From: an uncultured Pelagibacteraceae bacterium
GTDB taxonomy: Bacteria > Pseudomonadota > Alphaproteobacteria > Pelagibacterales > Pelagibacteraceae
Assembly (NCBI GenBank): GCA_902581775.1
Contig: CACHPJ010000002.1
Span: forward strand, 1-64,000
Length of the DNA: 64,000 nt
Direction: 5' to 3'
In this document: positions 40,413 to 51,174 of the stretch, one piece after another
How the letters are laid out: each line of letters opens with the position of its first letter
Position numbering within the stretch: the first letter of the stretch is position 1
Program-made: the position numbers and the translations under genes
Notes under the pieces: model-generated
Told to the model about the DNA's origin: nothing
What the model saw: the letters and a program-made list of their open reading frames with translations, nothing else
Database searches by the model: none

Positions 40413-40501
40413 TAAAGTGAGACTATTTAAATGGGTATAAAATTCAACTTAATATATTGAATTAATAAGTATAATATATATAAAAATTTAGTAAATCTTT
40501 T

Positions 40502-42064
40502 ATGTTTGATAAAAACTTAATTCAATCAACATCTTCATGGCCTTTTGTAGAGGTGAGAAAACTCCTTAAAGACAGAAACGAAATTATAAAAAAAAAAGGG
40601 AAGATTATTTTTGAAACTGGATATGGACCTAGTGGACTTCCTCATATTGGTACTTTTGGTGAGGTAGCAAGAACATCAATGATGATAAATGCTTTAAACC
40701 ATGTCTTGCAGATTGAAAGTGATCTAATAACATTTTCTGATGATATGGATGGTTTAAGAAAAGTACCAGAGAATATTCCGAACTCTAAAATCCTCGAAGA
40801 AAATATTGGAAAACCCCTTACAAGCATTCCAGATCCTTTTGGTAAGTTTAAAAGTTTTGGAGAACATAACAATGAAATGTTAAAAGATTTTTTGAAAAAA
40901 TTTAATTTTAAATTTAATTTTAAAAGCTCTACTGAAAATTATAAAAATGGCACTTTTAATGATGCGTTAACTAGAGTATTAGAAAAATACGATGATATAA
41001 TGAGTATTATATTACCCACATTAGGAGAAGTTAGAAAAAAAACCTATTCACCTTTTTTACCAATTTGCCCAGAAACTGGAAAAGTTTTGGAAATACCATT
41101 AATTGAATTCAATCAAAAAAATGGCAAAGTAGTTTTTGATAACAATGGAAAAAAACTATCTACAGAAATTACTAATGGAAATTGTAAGCTACAATGGAAG
41201 GTCGATTGGGCTATGCGGTGGTTTACTTACGACGTAGATTTCGAAATGTATGGAAAAGATTTAACTGAGAGCGCAATACTATCAAATAAAATTTGTAAGG
41301 CTTTAGGAAAAAAACCTCCAAATGGTTTTGCTTACGAACTTTTTCTTGATGAAAAAGGAGAAAAAATTTCCAAGTCAAAAGGAAATGGTATTTCTATAGA
41401 ACAATGGTTAAGGTACGCCTCTCCTGAAAGTCTTTCTTTATATATGTATCCGAATCCAAAAAGAGCAAAAAAGCTTTATTCTGAAGTTGTGCCAAAAGCT
41501 GTTGACGAATATTTAGAATTAATAGAAAAATTTCCAAACCAGGAAAAAAAAGATCAGATATTAAACCCAGTATGGCACGTTCATAATGGCAAGCCTCCAA
41601 ACGAAAAAATTGTTATGCCTTTCTCAATGTTGTTGAATTTAGTTGGATCGAGCAATGCAGAAAATAAGAAAATATTATGGAAATTTATTAATAGATTTCA
41701 CAAAGAAATTAAACCTAGCGATCATCCAATTCTTGATAGTTTAACTGAGTATGCAATAAATTATTTTAAAGATAAAGTAGAACCTAACAAAAATTATAAA
41801 ATACCAAATTCAGAAGAAAAAAAAGCCTTAAATAATTTGATTAAAAATCTTGGTAAACTAAAACAACAAAATAAACCAGAAGAAATTCAAACTATAGTAT
41901 ATTCTACTGGTAAAGAAAATGGTTATGAAAAAAATTTAAGAGATTGGTTTAAATTAATTTACCAAGTTCTTTTTGGAGATGAAGATGGACCTCGAATAGG
42001 TTTCTTTATAAGTTTTTTTGGGATTGAGGAAACTATTAAATTGTTAAGTGAAAAAATAAAATAA
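40502..42064 (+). CDS. lysS: Lysyl-tRNA synthetase, class I
   Basis: GLPHIGTFGEVART (HIGH-like) and KISKSKGNG (KMSKS-like) motifs. Confidence 0.93.
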   Translation: MFDKNLIQSTSSWPFVEVRKLLKDRNEIIKKKGKIIFETGYGPSGLPHIGTFGEVARTSMMINALNHVLQIESDLITFSDDMDGLRKVPENIPNSKILEENIGKPLTSIPDPFGKFKSFGEHNNEMLKDFLKKFNFKFNFKSSTENYKNGTFNDALTRVLEKYDDIMSIILPTLGEVRKKTYSPFLPICPETGKVLEIPLIEFNQKNGKVVFDNNGKKLSTEITNGNCKLQWKVDWAMRWFTYDVDFEMYGKDLTESAILSNKICKALGKKPPNGFAYELFLDEKGEKISKSKGNGISIEQWLRYASPESLSLYMYPNPKRAKKLYSEVVPKAVDEYLELIEKFPNQEKKDQILNPVWHVHNGKPPNEKIVMPFSMLLNLVGSSNAENKKILWKFINRFHKEIKPSDHPILDSLTEYAINYFKDKVEPNKNYKIPNSEEKKALNNLIKNLGKLKQQNKPEEIQTIVYSTGKENGYEKNLRDWFKLIYQVLFGDEDGPRIGFFISFFGIEETIKLLSEKIK

Positions 42065-42067
42065 TAT

Positions 42068-43102
42068 ATGTTTTCAATTATAAAACCTTTTATATTCAAT
42101 TTAGATCCAGAAATTGCACATGATCTAGCAATTAAGTCTTTAAAATTAAATTTTTTACCTAATAGTCTATTTAAAGTAAAAGAAGAAGAAATTTTAGAGA
42201 CCCAATTATTCGGGCGAAAGCTAAAAAATCCAATCGGTATTGCTGCAGGTTTCGATAAAAGTGCCGAAGTATATAACTCCTTGTTTCGATTAGGTTTTGG
42301 TTTTGTAGAAGTTGGAACAGTAACACCCAAAAGGCAGTTAGGTAATCCAAAGCCTAGAATATTCAGACTCAAAAAGGACAAAGCCTTAATAAATAGACTT
42401 GGTTTTAATAATCATGGTTCAGAAATAATTGCAGGAAGAATATTAAAAAATCCACCTAAAAGAATATTAGGAATTAATATTGGTCCCAACAGTGATACAA
42501 AAAATAAATTAGACGATTTTGTAAAATGTATTACAAAATTACATGAATTATCAAACTATATTACACTTAATATTTCATCTCCCAACACAGTTGGACTAAG
42601 AGATTTTCACGAGAGAAAGTCGTTGGAGGACTTATTAAATAAAATTTCAACACTAAAAATAAAAAAACCAATCTGTCTGAAAATTTCTCCGGATATCAAT
42701 AGCAAAGATATCAGTCAAATAATAGAATTGATAAGAAAATTTAATATTGATGGTTTGATAATATCTAATACTACTATAAGTAAAAGAGAAAAATTAGAGG
42801 ATCCAAAAAAATTTGAGGAAGGAGGATTATCAGGAGAACCGCTAAAAAATATGTCAACCAATATGATTAAAGAATTTTATAAAGGAACAAATAAAAAAAT
42901 AACCATTATTGGTGTTGGAGGCATTGATACTGGCAAAGCGGCTTATGAAAAAATTTCAGTTGGTGCAAGTGCAGTACAACTTTACACTGGTATGATTTTT
43001 AAAGGGCCAACAATAGCGAGAGACATAAAAAATGAATTAATTTCGATATTAAAAAAAGAGAAAATAAAGAGTATTAGTGCTGCTGTCGGAATAAACACTT
43101 GA
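42068..43102 (+). CDS. pyrD: Dihydroorotate dehydrogenase (quinone), class 2
   Basis: NPIGIAAGFDKSAEVYNSLFRLGFGFVEVGTVTPKRQ, NISSPNTVGLRDF. Confidence 0.97.
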   Translation: MFSIIKPFIFNLDPEIAHDLAIKSLKLNFLPNSLFKVKEEEILETQLFGRKLKNPIGIAAGFDKSAEVYNSLFRLGFGFVEVGTVTPKRQLGNPKPRIFRLKKDKALINRLGFNNHGSEIIAGRILKNPPKRILGINIGPNSDTKNKLDDFVKCITKLHELSNYITLNISSPNTVGLRDFHERKSLEDLLNKISTLKIKKPICLKISPDINSKDISQIIELIRKFNIDGLIISNTTISKREKLEDPKKFEEGGLSGEPLKNMSTNMIKEFYKGTNKKITIIGVGGIDTGKAAYEKISVGASAVQLYTGMIFKGPTIARDIKNELISILKKEKIKSISAAVGINT

Positions 43103-43141
43103 CCAAAAAAGTTTAAAGCCTTATATAAACCTAAAATATTT

Positions 43142-43420
43142 ATGTCTAAAAGATGCGAACTTACTGGAAAATCTCCCTTAAAAGGCCATAATGTTAGTCA
43201 CTCTAACAATAAGACCAAAAGAAGATTTTTACCAAATTTAAAAAAAGTAACTTTCAAGAGTGAAAAATTAAATAAAAATATTAGACTAAGTGTGTCAAAT
43301 TCTGCTTTAAGGACTGTAGATTTTAAAGGTGGTTTGGACAAGTTTTTAAAAACAGCTAAAAATAAAAACTTATCAAAAAGAGTAAAAAAAATTAAAATCT
43401 CTATAGTTTCAAAACCTTAA
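43142..43420 (+). CDS. rpmB: 50S ribosomal protein L28
   Basis: [33 protein letters not shown]. Confidence 0.97.
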   Translation: MSKRCELTGKSPLKGHNVSHSNNKTKRRFLPNLKKVTFKSEKLNKNIRLSVSNSALRTVDFKGGLDKFLKTAKNKNLSKRVKKIKISIVSKP

Positions 43421-43422
43421 AC

Positions 43423-44013
43423 ATGATTAAAAAAATAAATAAGCTTTTCGTTTATTTATCTTTAATGATGGGAATAGTTGTAATCTCATCTAATTTTTTG
43501 GTTCAATTTCCAATAAGATATTTTGGTTTAGAGGAAATTTTAACCTACGGTGCATTAAGTTATCCCGTAACATTCCTTATTACCGATCTGAGTAACAGAG
43601 CATTTGGAAAATTTTTAGCTAGAAGAATTGTTTATTTAGGTTTTACTATTGGTATTTTTCTAACCTTAATCGCTTCAACAAATTTTAATGAGTTAATTTC
43701 AATAAGAATTGCCGTAGGTTCTGGAGTAGCTTTTTTGATAGCACAAAACTTGGATATCAATATATTCGATAAACTTAGAAAAAATAAAAAATGGTACATA
43801 GCCCCATTATTCTCTTCTCTTTTAGGCTCATTTATAGATACATTCCTATTTTTTGTAATTTCGTTTTATAAAACTGGAGTACCGTGGGTGACATTAGCAA
43901 TTGGTGATTTTTTAATAAAAATTTTAATCGCCTTATTAATGTTAATTCCATTTAGGTTATTTTTAAAAAGAATAAAAGATTTATCCGGTGGAAATTTCTT
44001 GTATAAAACTTAG
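43423..44013 (+). CDS. VUT family (YhhQ-type) queuosine precursor transporter
   Basis: [21 protein letters not shown] motif; polytopic membrane protein. Confidence 0.82.
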   Translation: MIKKINKLFVYLSLMMGIVVISSNFLVQFPIRYFGLEEILTYGALSYPVTFLITDLSNRAFGKFLARRIVYLGFTIGIFLTLIASTNFNELISIRIAVGSGVAFLIAQNLDINIFDKLRKNKKWYIAPLFSSLLGSFIDTFLFFVISFYKTGVPWVTLAIGDFLIKILIALLMLIPFRLFLKRIKDLSGGNFLYKT

Positions 44014-45794
44014 TGCAAATCTTTTTTGTTCGTAAATAAATCGGTCAATTGATTTATCATTACATCACCTAAGTCTTGTACATCAACAATCTTTACAGCC
44101 TTTTTATAGTAACGACTAACATCGTGACCTATACCAATTGCTAACAATTCAATTTTTGAATTTTCTTCAATCCAATTAACAACATTTTTTAAATTTTTTT
44201 CCAGATAGTCGCTTGAGTTCGAAGACAATGTCGAGTCATCTACTGGAGCTCCATCAGATATAACCATTAAAATTTTTCTCTCCTCTTTTCGCCTGGTCAT
44301 TTTTTTAAAGGCCCAGGTTAGTGCTTCTCCATCTATATTTTCTTTTAGCAACCCCTCTTTTAACATTAAACCCATATTTTTTTTTGATTGTCTCCAAGGG
44401 GTATCTGCTGATTTGTAAATTATATGTCTTAAATCATTTAATCTACCTGGAGAAACAGGTTTATCATTATTCATCCATTTTTCTCTACACGAACCACCCT
44501 TCCAATGTTTTGTCGTAAACCCTAAAATTTCAACTTTAACAGAGCATCTTTCAAGAGTTCGTGACAAAATATCAGCACATATAGCAGCAACCGAAATTGG
44601 TTTACCCCTCATTGAACCTGAGTTATCAATTAAAATAGTAACTAAAGTATCTTTAAACTCCATATCTTTTTCTTTTTTAAAAGAAAGGGAATTGAATGGA
44701 TCTACCACTACTCTTGCAAGTTTAGAGTTATCTAGCAGGCCATCTTCCAAGTCAAACTCCCAAGATCTATTTTGCTTTGCAAGAAGTTTTCTCTGAAGTT
44801 TATTAGCTAACTTTGCAATAAAACTTTTCAATTGTAATAGTTGTTGATCTAAATTTTGTCTTAACCGGCTAAGTTCTTCATCACTTTCAAGATCTTCGGC
44901 TTTAATAATTTCATCAAACTCTTCGGTATAAGCTCTATATTTTTTATCATTATTTATCTTTTTTAATCTGTTTCTTTGACTTGGACTATCTGCTTCATTT
45001 TCAAGCTCAATTATTTTGTCATCATTGTCAGAGTCTTTTGCAAAATCTTCAAGATTTTGGGATGAATTATCAATTGACATTTCATCATTATTTTCATTTT
45101 TTTCTCCCTGGTCCTCTCTATCATTGTTTTGAGAGGGATCTTTTTGTTTAAGATCTTCCTGTTGTTGTTTGTCTGTTTCAATATTTTCATCAATATTCAT
45201 TGATGATATTATTTTTGAAACTGTTGAATTAAATTTTATTTGATTATTAGTTAACTTTCTAAGGTTCAAAATTTCTTTTTTAAAACTATTTTCAAGCTCC
45301 TTTTTAAAAGACTTATATTGTTTATCAAGACCCTTGACATTATCATTCGATAAATGAGTTCTTAAATAACTTTCAAATGCATTTGAAATATTTTTTTCTT
45401 TTTCTTTAGAGTTTAATTGATTAAATTTATCAAAATAGTAACTGTCTAGATTATTTTTTACACCTTTAAATTCAAGGGAACCCAATCTTTCATATCGAAT
45501 TTTTTCAGCTATTTCATAAAGTCTTTTAGAAGTTGAACCCTCAGGTAAAAATTTTCTAAAAGTTTTATTATCACTATGCTTAAGTTTAAGGGCACTCGAG
45601 TCTGCCTGGGCTCTTGTTTTAATAAAATTTTTTTTATTTAAACTTTCTAAATCGGGAAGATTTATGGTTGTTTTATTATCGTCTGTCTTATTTTTTCCAA
45701 AAACAACATTTACGTTTTCTTTATTTGACAAAGATCTTACCGTAGAAATTATCGCAGTTTTAAAATTACTTAAGTAGTCTTCTTTTTTATCCAT
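44010..45794 (-). CDS. cobT: CobT-like VWA-domain protein (cobaltochelatase subunit CobT family)
   Basis: [26 protein letters not shown]; acidic linker; next to CobS. Confidence 0.9.
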   Translation of the reverse strand: MDKKEDYLSNFKTAIISTVRSLSNKENVNVVFGKNKTDDNKTTINLPDLESLNKKNFIKTRAQADSSALKLKHSDNKTFRKFLPEGSTSKRLYEIAEKIRYERLGSLEFKGVKNNLDSYYFDKFNQLNSKEKEKNISNAFESYLRTHLSNDNVKGLDKQYKSFKKELENSFKKEILNLRKLTNNQIKFNSTVSKIISSMNIDENIETDKQQQEDLKQKDPSQNNDREDQGEKNENNDEMSIDNSSQNLEDFAKDSDNDDKIIELENEADSPSQRNRLKKINNDKKYRAYTEEFDEIIKAEDLESDEELSRLRQNLDQQLLQLKSFIAKLANKLQRKLLAKQNRSWEFDLEDGLLDNSKLARVVVDPFNSLSFKKEKDMEFKDTLVTILIDNSGSMRGKPISVAAICADILSRTLERCSVKVEILGFTTKHWKGGSCREKWMNNDKPVSPGRLNDLRHIIYKSADTPWRQSKKNMGLMLKEGLLKENIDGEALTWAFKKMTRRKEERKILMVISDGAPVDDSTLSSNSSDYLEKNLKNVVNWIEENSKIELLAIGIGHDVSRYYKKAVKIVDVQDLGDVMINQLTDLFTNKKDLH

Positions 45795-45795
45795 T

Positions 45796-46776
45796 TTAAG
45801 AAATGGTTACATTGATAGATGACTCTGGTAAGTCAACACCAAAACATCTCTGATAATATTCCGATATAATTTTTTTTTCTAAATCATCACACTTATTTAA
45901 AAAAGTTACTCTAAAAGCATAACCCTGATCTTTAAAAATATTTGTATTTTCTGCCCAATGTAAAACTGTTCTCGGACTCATCACAGTTGAAATGTCACCA
46001 TTAATAAAACCTTTTCTAGTAAGATCGGCTACCTTGATCATGTTTGTTAGTTTTTCTTTACCTTCTTTATTATTTAAATTTTTATTTTTAGCTAAAATTA
46101 TTTCAAATTCTTTTTCAAAAGATAAATAGTTTAAAGTTGAAACAATATTCCACCTGTCCATTTGACCTTGGTTTATTTGTTGAGTTCCATGATATAATCC
46201 TGTCGTATCTCCGAGGCCAATAGTATTTGTTGTTGCAAACATTCTAAAATATTTGTTTTGGGATAAAACTTTATTTGTATCTAATAAAGTAAAGTTTCCT
46301 TCACTCTCTAAAATTCTTTGTATTACAAACATTACATCTGGTCTACCTGCATCGTATTCATCAAAAACAAGAGCTATTGGATTTTGAATTGACCATGGTA
46401 AAATTCCTTCTTTAAATTCTGTAACTTGTTTTCCATCTTTAAGAATTATTGCATCTTTTCCTACCAAATCAATTCTACTAATGTGACTATCTAAGTTTAC
46501 TCTTATGCAAGGCCAATTGAGTCTAGCCGCCACTTGCTCAATATGGGTTGATTTTCCAGTTCCGTGGTAGCCCTGAATTAAAACTCTTTTATTAAAAGCA
46601 AATCCAGATAAGATTGCCAATGTTGTGTCTCTATCAAATTTATAATTTTGATCAACCTTCGGAACAAATTCATTTTTTTCAGAAAAAGCATCAATTTCCA
46701 TGTCTGTATTTATTCCAAAAGTTTGTTTAACAGATATTTTGATATCTGGTTTATAGTTTGTTGGAAAATTACTCAT
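45796..46776 (-). CDS. cobS: CobS-like MoxR-type AAA+ ATPase
   Basis: [60 protein letters not shown]. Confidence 0.92.
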   Translation of the reverse strand: MSNFPTNYKPDIKISVKQTFGINTDMEIDAFSEKNEFVPKVDQNYKFDRDTTLAILSGFAFNKRVLIQGYHGTGKSTHIEQVAARLNWPCIRVNLDSHISRIDLVGKDAIILKDGKQVTEFKEGILPWSIQNPIALVFDEYDAGRPDVMFVIQRILESEGNFTLLDTNKVLSQNKYFRMFATTNTIGLGDTTGLYHGTQQINQGQMDRWNIVSTLNYLSFEKEFEIILAKNKNLNNKEGKEKLTNMIKVADLTRKGFINGDISTVMSPRTVLHWAENTNIFKDQGYAFRVTFLNKCDDLEKKIISEYYQRCFGVDLPESSINVTIS

Positions 46777-47291
46777 TATTTTTTACCCATTGTTTTTTTA
46801 AGCTGGCTATAAGCCAATGTAATTTGTTTTAATTTATTCTCAAATTTTTTACTTCCTTGATTTTTATCAGGATGATATTTTTTTACAAGAGTTTTAAATC
46901 TGATATGAATTTCTTCCCATTTAGAGTCATATTTAAGATCCATTATATCAAAAGCATCTTTATCAGTATTAGAGATTTTAGCCTTTTTATAATCTTTATA
47001 ACTTTTTGAATTAAAAATATTTAATTTATCCTCTAAGGCGTTATTCCACAAAATATTAAAAAAATTTTCAGAAGATCCGAAGCTTTTTGTAGATTTATGC
47101 CAAGTAATATCTGACTTAACGAAATATTCTATTTGTTCATCTGACATATTTTCAAAGTAATTCCATTTTTTGTTGAAAATTTTGATGTGTTCTAAACAAA
47201 GTAGCCTATATTTTTTACTATTGTCCCTCTCTATTGGAGCTTTATAGATTCCTTCATTTTCGCACATTTCCCAATCACAAATAATTTTCAT
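46776..47291 (-). CDS. J-domain (DnaJ-like) protein with C-terminal J domain
   Basis: KYHPDKNQGSKKFENKLKQITLAYSQLK (HPD motif). Confidence 0.88.
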   Translation of the reverse strand: MKIICDWEMCENEGIYKAPIERDNSKKYRLLCLEHIKIFNKKWNYFENMSDEQIEYFVKSDITWHKSTKSFGSSENFFNILWNNALEDKLNIFNSKSYKDYKKAKISNTDKDAFDIMDLKYDSKWEEIHIRFKTLVKKYHPDKNQGSKKFENKLKQITLAYSQLKKTMGKK

Positions 47292-47324
47292 TTTAAAAAT
47301 TTTCTTTTTTGTTAGATTATATTT

Positions 47325-47579
47325 ATGTCAGAATATTTAAAACAAATAGAACATAAAATAAAGAAAAACATATCTTTAGAAGAAATAAAAATTATTGACA
47401 ATTCATCTAAACATGCTGGACATAAGTTTTATGATAAATCAAAATTTCATTTAAGTTTGCGAATTAAATCAAAATATTTAAATCAGAAAGATAAATTATC
47501 TGCACAAAGAGAAATATTTAAAGTTTTAAAAGATGATCTAAAAGAAAAAATTCATGCTTTAGAAATAAATATTAAATAA
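47325..47579 (+). CDS. BolA family protein
   Basis: HAGHKFYDKSKFHLSLRIKS. Confidence 0.85.
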   Translation: MSEYLKQIEHKIKKNISLEEIKIIDNSSKHAGHKFYDKSKFHLSLRIKSKYLNQKDKLSAQREIFKVLKDDLKEKIHALEINIK

Positions 47580-48681
47580 GACTTAAAAAATTTTTTTTAA
47601 TAAATTTTACGGAATAGTTAAAATTACCAGGTTTAGCGGTTTTTCCAATTCTCTTTAAAAGAACAAAATTTATTTTTTGATCCTTATTCTTTTTATCAGA
47701 ACTCATAAAACTTATAATTTTATTATATTTATTTTTTTTAAAATATTTTTTAAGATCATAATTTAAATTATATTTTTTATATAAGTTTAAAATATTTTGA
47801 AGAGTTTTATCAGATGTAATTTTTACCATCTTTGAAAGTTTGGTTGCCATGACCATACCGATTAGAACAGCTTCACCATGTTTTATTCTCGAGGAATAAT
47901 TATTTGTTGATTCTATTGCATGAGCGAATGTATGTCCAAAATTCAGATTCATTCTCTTATTTTTTTCTTTAAAATCACCACCAACAAAAAATAATTTTAT
48001 TTTACAACTTTTATGAATAGCATATTGTAGATAATTGTTATTTTTTTCTATTAATAATTTATTTGAATTTTTTTCTAACCAATTATAAAATTTTTTACTA
48101 AAAATTATTGCATGTTTTAAAATTTCTGCGTATCCAGTTATCAGTTCTCTTCTAGACAAACTTTTTATTAAACTTACATCTATTATTACAATTTTTGGCA
48201 AATAAAATGACCCTAGTAAATTTTTACCAAATTTTGAGTTCACTCCTGTTTTTCCACCAACCGCAGCATCTACTTGAGCTAAAAGTGTTGATGGAATATT
48301 AATAAAATTAATACCTCTTTTTAAAATACTAGCAACAAAACCAGAAAAGTCACCAATCACTCCGCCACCAAATGATATGATTAAGTCAGATCTATTAAAA
48401 TTTAATGATAATAATTTTTCAGATAGTTTTGAAACGTTTTGAAAAGATTTTAATTTTTCATTTGGGTTTAAAACTACAACATGTAAATCATATTTTTTTA
48501 ATTGTTTAACCAATATATTTCTGAATTTTGAAGGTATATTTCGATCTACTACTAAACAAATTTTTTTTGTATCGGGACAAACCTTCTTAATTTTAGAAGA
48601 AATTAGTTGAATAGATTTATCACCAATTATAATAGAGTACTTCGACTCTTTTTCGTTAACTTTGATTTCTTTAATTTTCAT
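47572..48681 (-). CDS. aroB: 3-dehydroquinate synthase
   Basis: SFGGGVIGDFSGFVASILKRGINFINIPSTLLAQVDAAVGGKTGVN. Confidence 0.97.
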   Translation of the reverse strand: MKIKEIKVNEKESKYSIIIGDKSIQLISSKIKKVCPDTKKICLVVDRNIPSKFRNILVKQLKKYDLHVVVLNPNEKLKSFQNVSKLSEKLLSLNFNRSDLIISFGGGVIGDFSGFVASILKRGINFINIPSTLLAQVDAAVGGKTGVNSKFGKNLLGSFYLPKIVIIDVSLIKSLSRRELITGYAEILKHAIIFSKKFYNWLEKNSNKLLIEKNNNYLQYAIHKSCKIKLFFVGGDFKEKNKRMNLNFGHTFAHAIESTNNYSSRIKHGEAVLIGMVMATKLSKMVKITSDKTLQNILNLYKKYNLNYDLKKYFKKNKYNKIISFMSSDKKNKDQKINFVLLKRIGKTAKPGNFNYSVKFIKKNFLSLI

Positions 48682-49177
48682 ACAAATCTAAAATTTTTTT
48701 TACAATTTCGCCCTTACTCAATTTATTACACCTTAAGTTATAGTTTGCCAATTTGTAAAATTTTATTCTTTTTTTGTAAATTTCTCTTAAATTTTCCTCA
48801 AGATCTCCACTTGCTAAAAGCGGCCTATTCTTAGTTTTATTAAATCTTTGGATTAAATTTTTTACATCCATATTTAACCAAAAACTCACACAATTTCTTA
48901 AAACTACATATCTTATAGATTGATTTATGAATGCTCCTCCCCCTAAAGCAATAACTATATTTTCTTTTTTTAAGATTTTTAAAGTAACTTTTTTCTCTAT
49001 TTTTCTAAAATATCTTTCACCTCGATTTTCAAAAATATCTTTTATAGATGTTAATTCTCTTTTTTCTATTATCTTATCAATGTCTGCAAATTTCATATTC
49101 AGCTTTTTAGATAGAATCCTACCTATTGTCGATTTACCAACACCCATCATTCCAGTTAAAATAAGGTTTTTTTTCAA
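48671..49177 (-). CDS. aroK: Shikimate kinase
   Basis: LTGMMGVGKSTIGRILSKKLNM; ALGGGAF. Confidence 0.95.
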   Translation of the reverse strand: MKKNLILTGMMGVGKSTIGRILSKKLNMKFADIDKIIEKRELTSIKDIFENRGERYFRKIEKKVTLKILKKENIVIALGGGAFINQSIRYVVLRNCVSFWLNMDVKNLIQRFNKTKNRPLLASGDLEENLREIYKKRIKFYKLANYNLRCNKLSKGEIVKKILDLYEN

Positions 49178-49250
49178 TTATATTCCTAATTTATAATTTG
49201 ATTTATCACAAATTTGTCTTATTTATTGAGTTTAAATATATTTTATTACT

Positions 49251-49433
49251 ATGCAACTTAAATTCCATAGACAAAAAAGCATTGGTCAATCAATTGGCAG
49301 AATGATACTAAAGATTTTAGTAGTACTTATTTTTATTATTTGCGCAATTTTTTTTCTTGATAAAATAAACTTCTCCTCACCAAATAAAGATATCCAAAAA
49401 GATGTTACGAATGAAATTATTAAGCTTAAATAA
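49251..49433 (+). CDS. Small single-pass membrane protein (60 aa), unknown function
   Basis: Basic N-terminus, TM ILKILVVLIFIICAIFFL; translationally overlaps next ORF. Confidence 0.6.
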   Translation: MQLKFHRQKSIGQSIGRMILKILVVLIFIICAIFFLDKINFSSPNKDIQKDVTNEIIKLK

Positions 49434-51153
49434 ATTCTTTTTAACGGTCCTTTGTTTCTTAATAATTCCTTTATCCTTAAAAAGTGAGGACACAGTTGAT
49501 ATTTGGAAGAACAATAATAATATAGAAAAAGACTTAACAATTAATAATGAAATAAAAGAAAAAGAAAATCAAATTAATATTTTAAAAAAAAAAAGTGATA
49601 CAAATATAAAAATTTTAGAAGACTTTGAGTCAACTCAAAAAGAAAGGGATCTATATGGAGTGTACGATCCGGAAGATTTAGATTTAAGTCTCGGAATGTG
49701 GCTTAAATCAGATGGAAAAGAAATTAAAAAAACTTTTCAAAGAATAGGAAAATTAAAACTATCAAAGTCTGCTGAAGAAATATTTGAAAAAATAATAATG
49801 ACTTATTCCTACCTACCAGAAAAAAATATCAATAAAGAAGAATTTTTAAAATTAAAATTTAATTGGTTAATAGAAAATGAAAAAGACATTCTCATTAAGG
49901 AATTTTTAAATAAAAACGAAAATTTTGAATACAAAAAAGAATTAATCCAATACTTGGTTGATAGGAATATAGCCAAAGCAAATTTGAAGGAAGGTTGTAA
50001 GAGTGCAAATTTTATTAGCAAAGAAATAAAAGACCCCTACTTAGAAAAGTTTAAAATTTATTGTTTAATTTACGATAATAAAAAAAATGAAGCGCAATTA
50101 ATTTTTGATTTATTAAAAGAACAAAAACTTTCCGATAATTTTTTTGAAAATAAGATAAATTTTTTGTTAGGTATAGAACTTAAAAAAGATAACAAAATTA
50201 AAGATGATAATCTTCTTAATTTCTATTTATCCTCAATTACTGTTGAAAATTTTAATTACGAGCCAAATAAAAGAACAAATAAATTTATTTGGGAATATTT
50301 AGATGCAGCCAATTTAATACAAATAGAAGATGTAGAAGATAAAGACAGAATAAAGAACCTAGAAATAGCTGCTAATGAAAATACTTTTGATAAAGAAAAA
50401 ATTTTTGAAATCTATAAAAAATTCTTATTTGATATAAATACGTTAGTAAATGCCGAAGACATTTACAGTTCCTTAGACACATTAAATGCTAGAGCCCTGA
50501 TTTATCAAAAGTATATTTTATCTGATAAAGACGAAAAAAAAATAGAAAATCTTATTTTGTTAAAAGAACTATTTAAAAAAGATAACTTATCAAATGTTTA
50601 TAGAAAATTTCTAAGCGATAGGCTTAACGAAATAAAAATTGATGACAATATTTCCGAATCATATGTAAAGCTAATAAAACGAAATACTATATCTGACGAA
50701 GAATATAAACTTGGTAAGATCAAATATAATGATAAAATCCTTCATAAATCAAGAGTAATAAAGTATTTTACAGAAAAAAACTTTTCAAAAGAAAAAACTC
50801 AGAAAAATCTTAATAATATTTATAAGAAAATTAGAAGAAACAAAAATTATTTTTTTTCAGCAAAAGATTTATTGCTAGTTCAATCTTTAGAAAAAGATGG
50901 ATTTAAAATTCCCAAGGAAATTAAGCATAAAAGTTTATCAAAAAAATATAATATACCAGAAACACTATCGTCTCTTCTGAAGAGGGGTGAAATAGGACTT
51001 CTATGCCTCAAATTTGTTGAAATAATCGGTGAAGACGAAATCTATAATCTAGATCCTGAAACTATATATTTTATAACCAACCTATTAAATGAGGCAGATT
51101 TGATAAAGTTTAGAAATACAGTTATAAACTCTTCTTTACCATCAAGAGTTTAA
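49411..51153 (+). CDS. Exported helical-rich protein of unknown function
   Basis: Signal peptide MKLLSLNKFFLTVLCFLIIPLSLKSE; about 580 aa, no motif recognised; start placed at second Met. Confidence 0.8.
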   Translation: MKLLSLNKFFLTVLCFLIIPLSLKSEDTVDIWKNNNNIEKDLTINNEIKEKENQINILKKKSDTNIKILEDFESTQKERDLYGVYDPEDLDLSLGMWLKSDGKEIKKTFQRIGKLKLSKSAEEIFEKIIMTYSYLPEKNINKEEFLKLKFNWLIENEKDILIKEFLNKNENFEYKKELIQYLVDRNIAKANLKEGCKSANFISKEIKDPYLEKFKIYCLIYDNKKNEAQLIFDLLKEQKLSDNFFENKINFLLGIELKKDNKIKDDNLLNFYLSSITVENFNYEPNKRTNKFIWEYLDAANLIQIEDVEDKDRIKNLEIAANENTFDKEKIFEIYKKFLFDINTLVNAEDIYSSLDTLNARALIYQKYILSDKDEKKIENLILLKELFKKDNLSNVYRKFLSDRLNEIKIDDNISESYVKLIKRNTISDEEYKLGKIKYNDKILHKSRVIKYFTEKNFSKEKTQKNLNNIYKKIRRNKNYFFSAKDLLLVQSLEKDGFKIPKEIKHKSLSKKYNIPETLSSLLKRGEIGLLCLKFVEIIGEDEIYNLDPETIYFITNLLNEADLIKFRNTVINSSLPSRV

Positions 51154-51174
51154 AATAAAATATTAAATTTTATT

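Noticed and set aside
45011-45193. 60-aa ORF inside cobT in another frame
   Set aside because: Low-complexity Lys/Met/Ile product produced by the acidic linker of CobT read in an alternative frame
48607-49196. Plus-strand ORFs opposite aroB/aroK
   Set aside because: AT-rich shadow ORFs with Phe/Leu-rich products, opposite clear shikimate pathway genes
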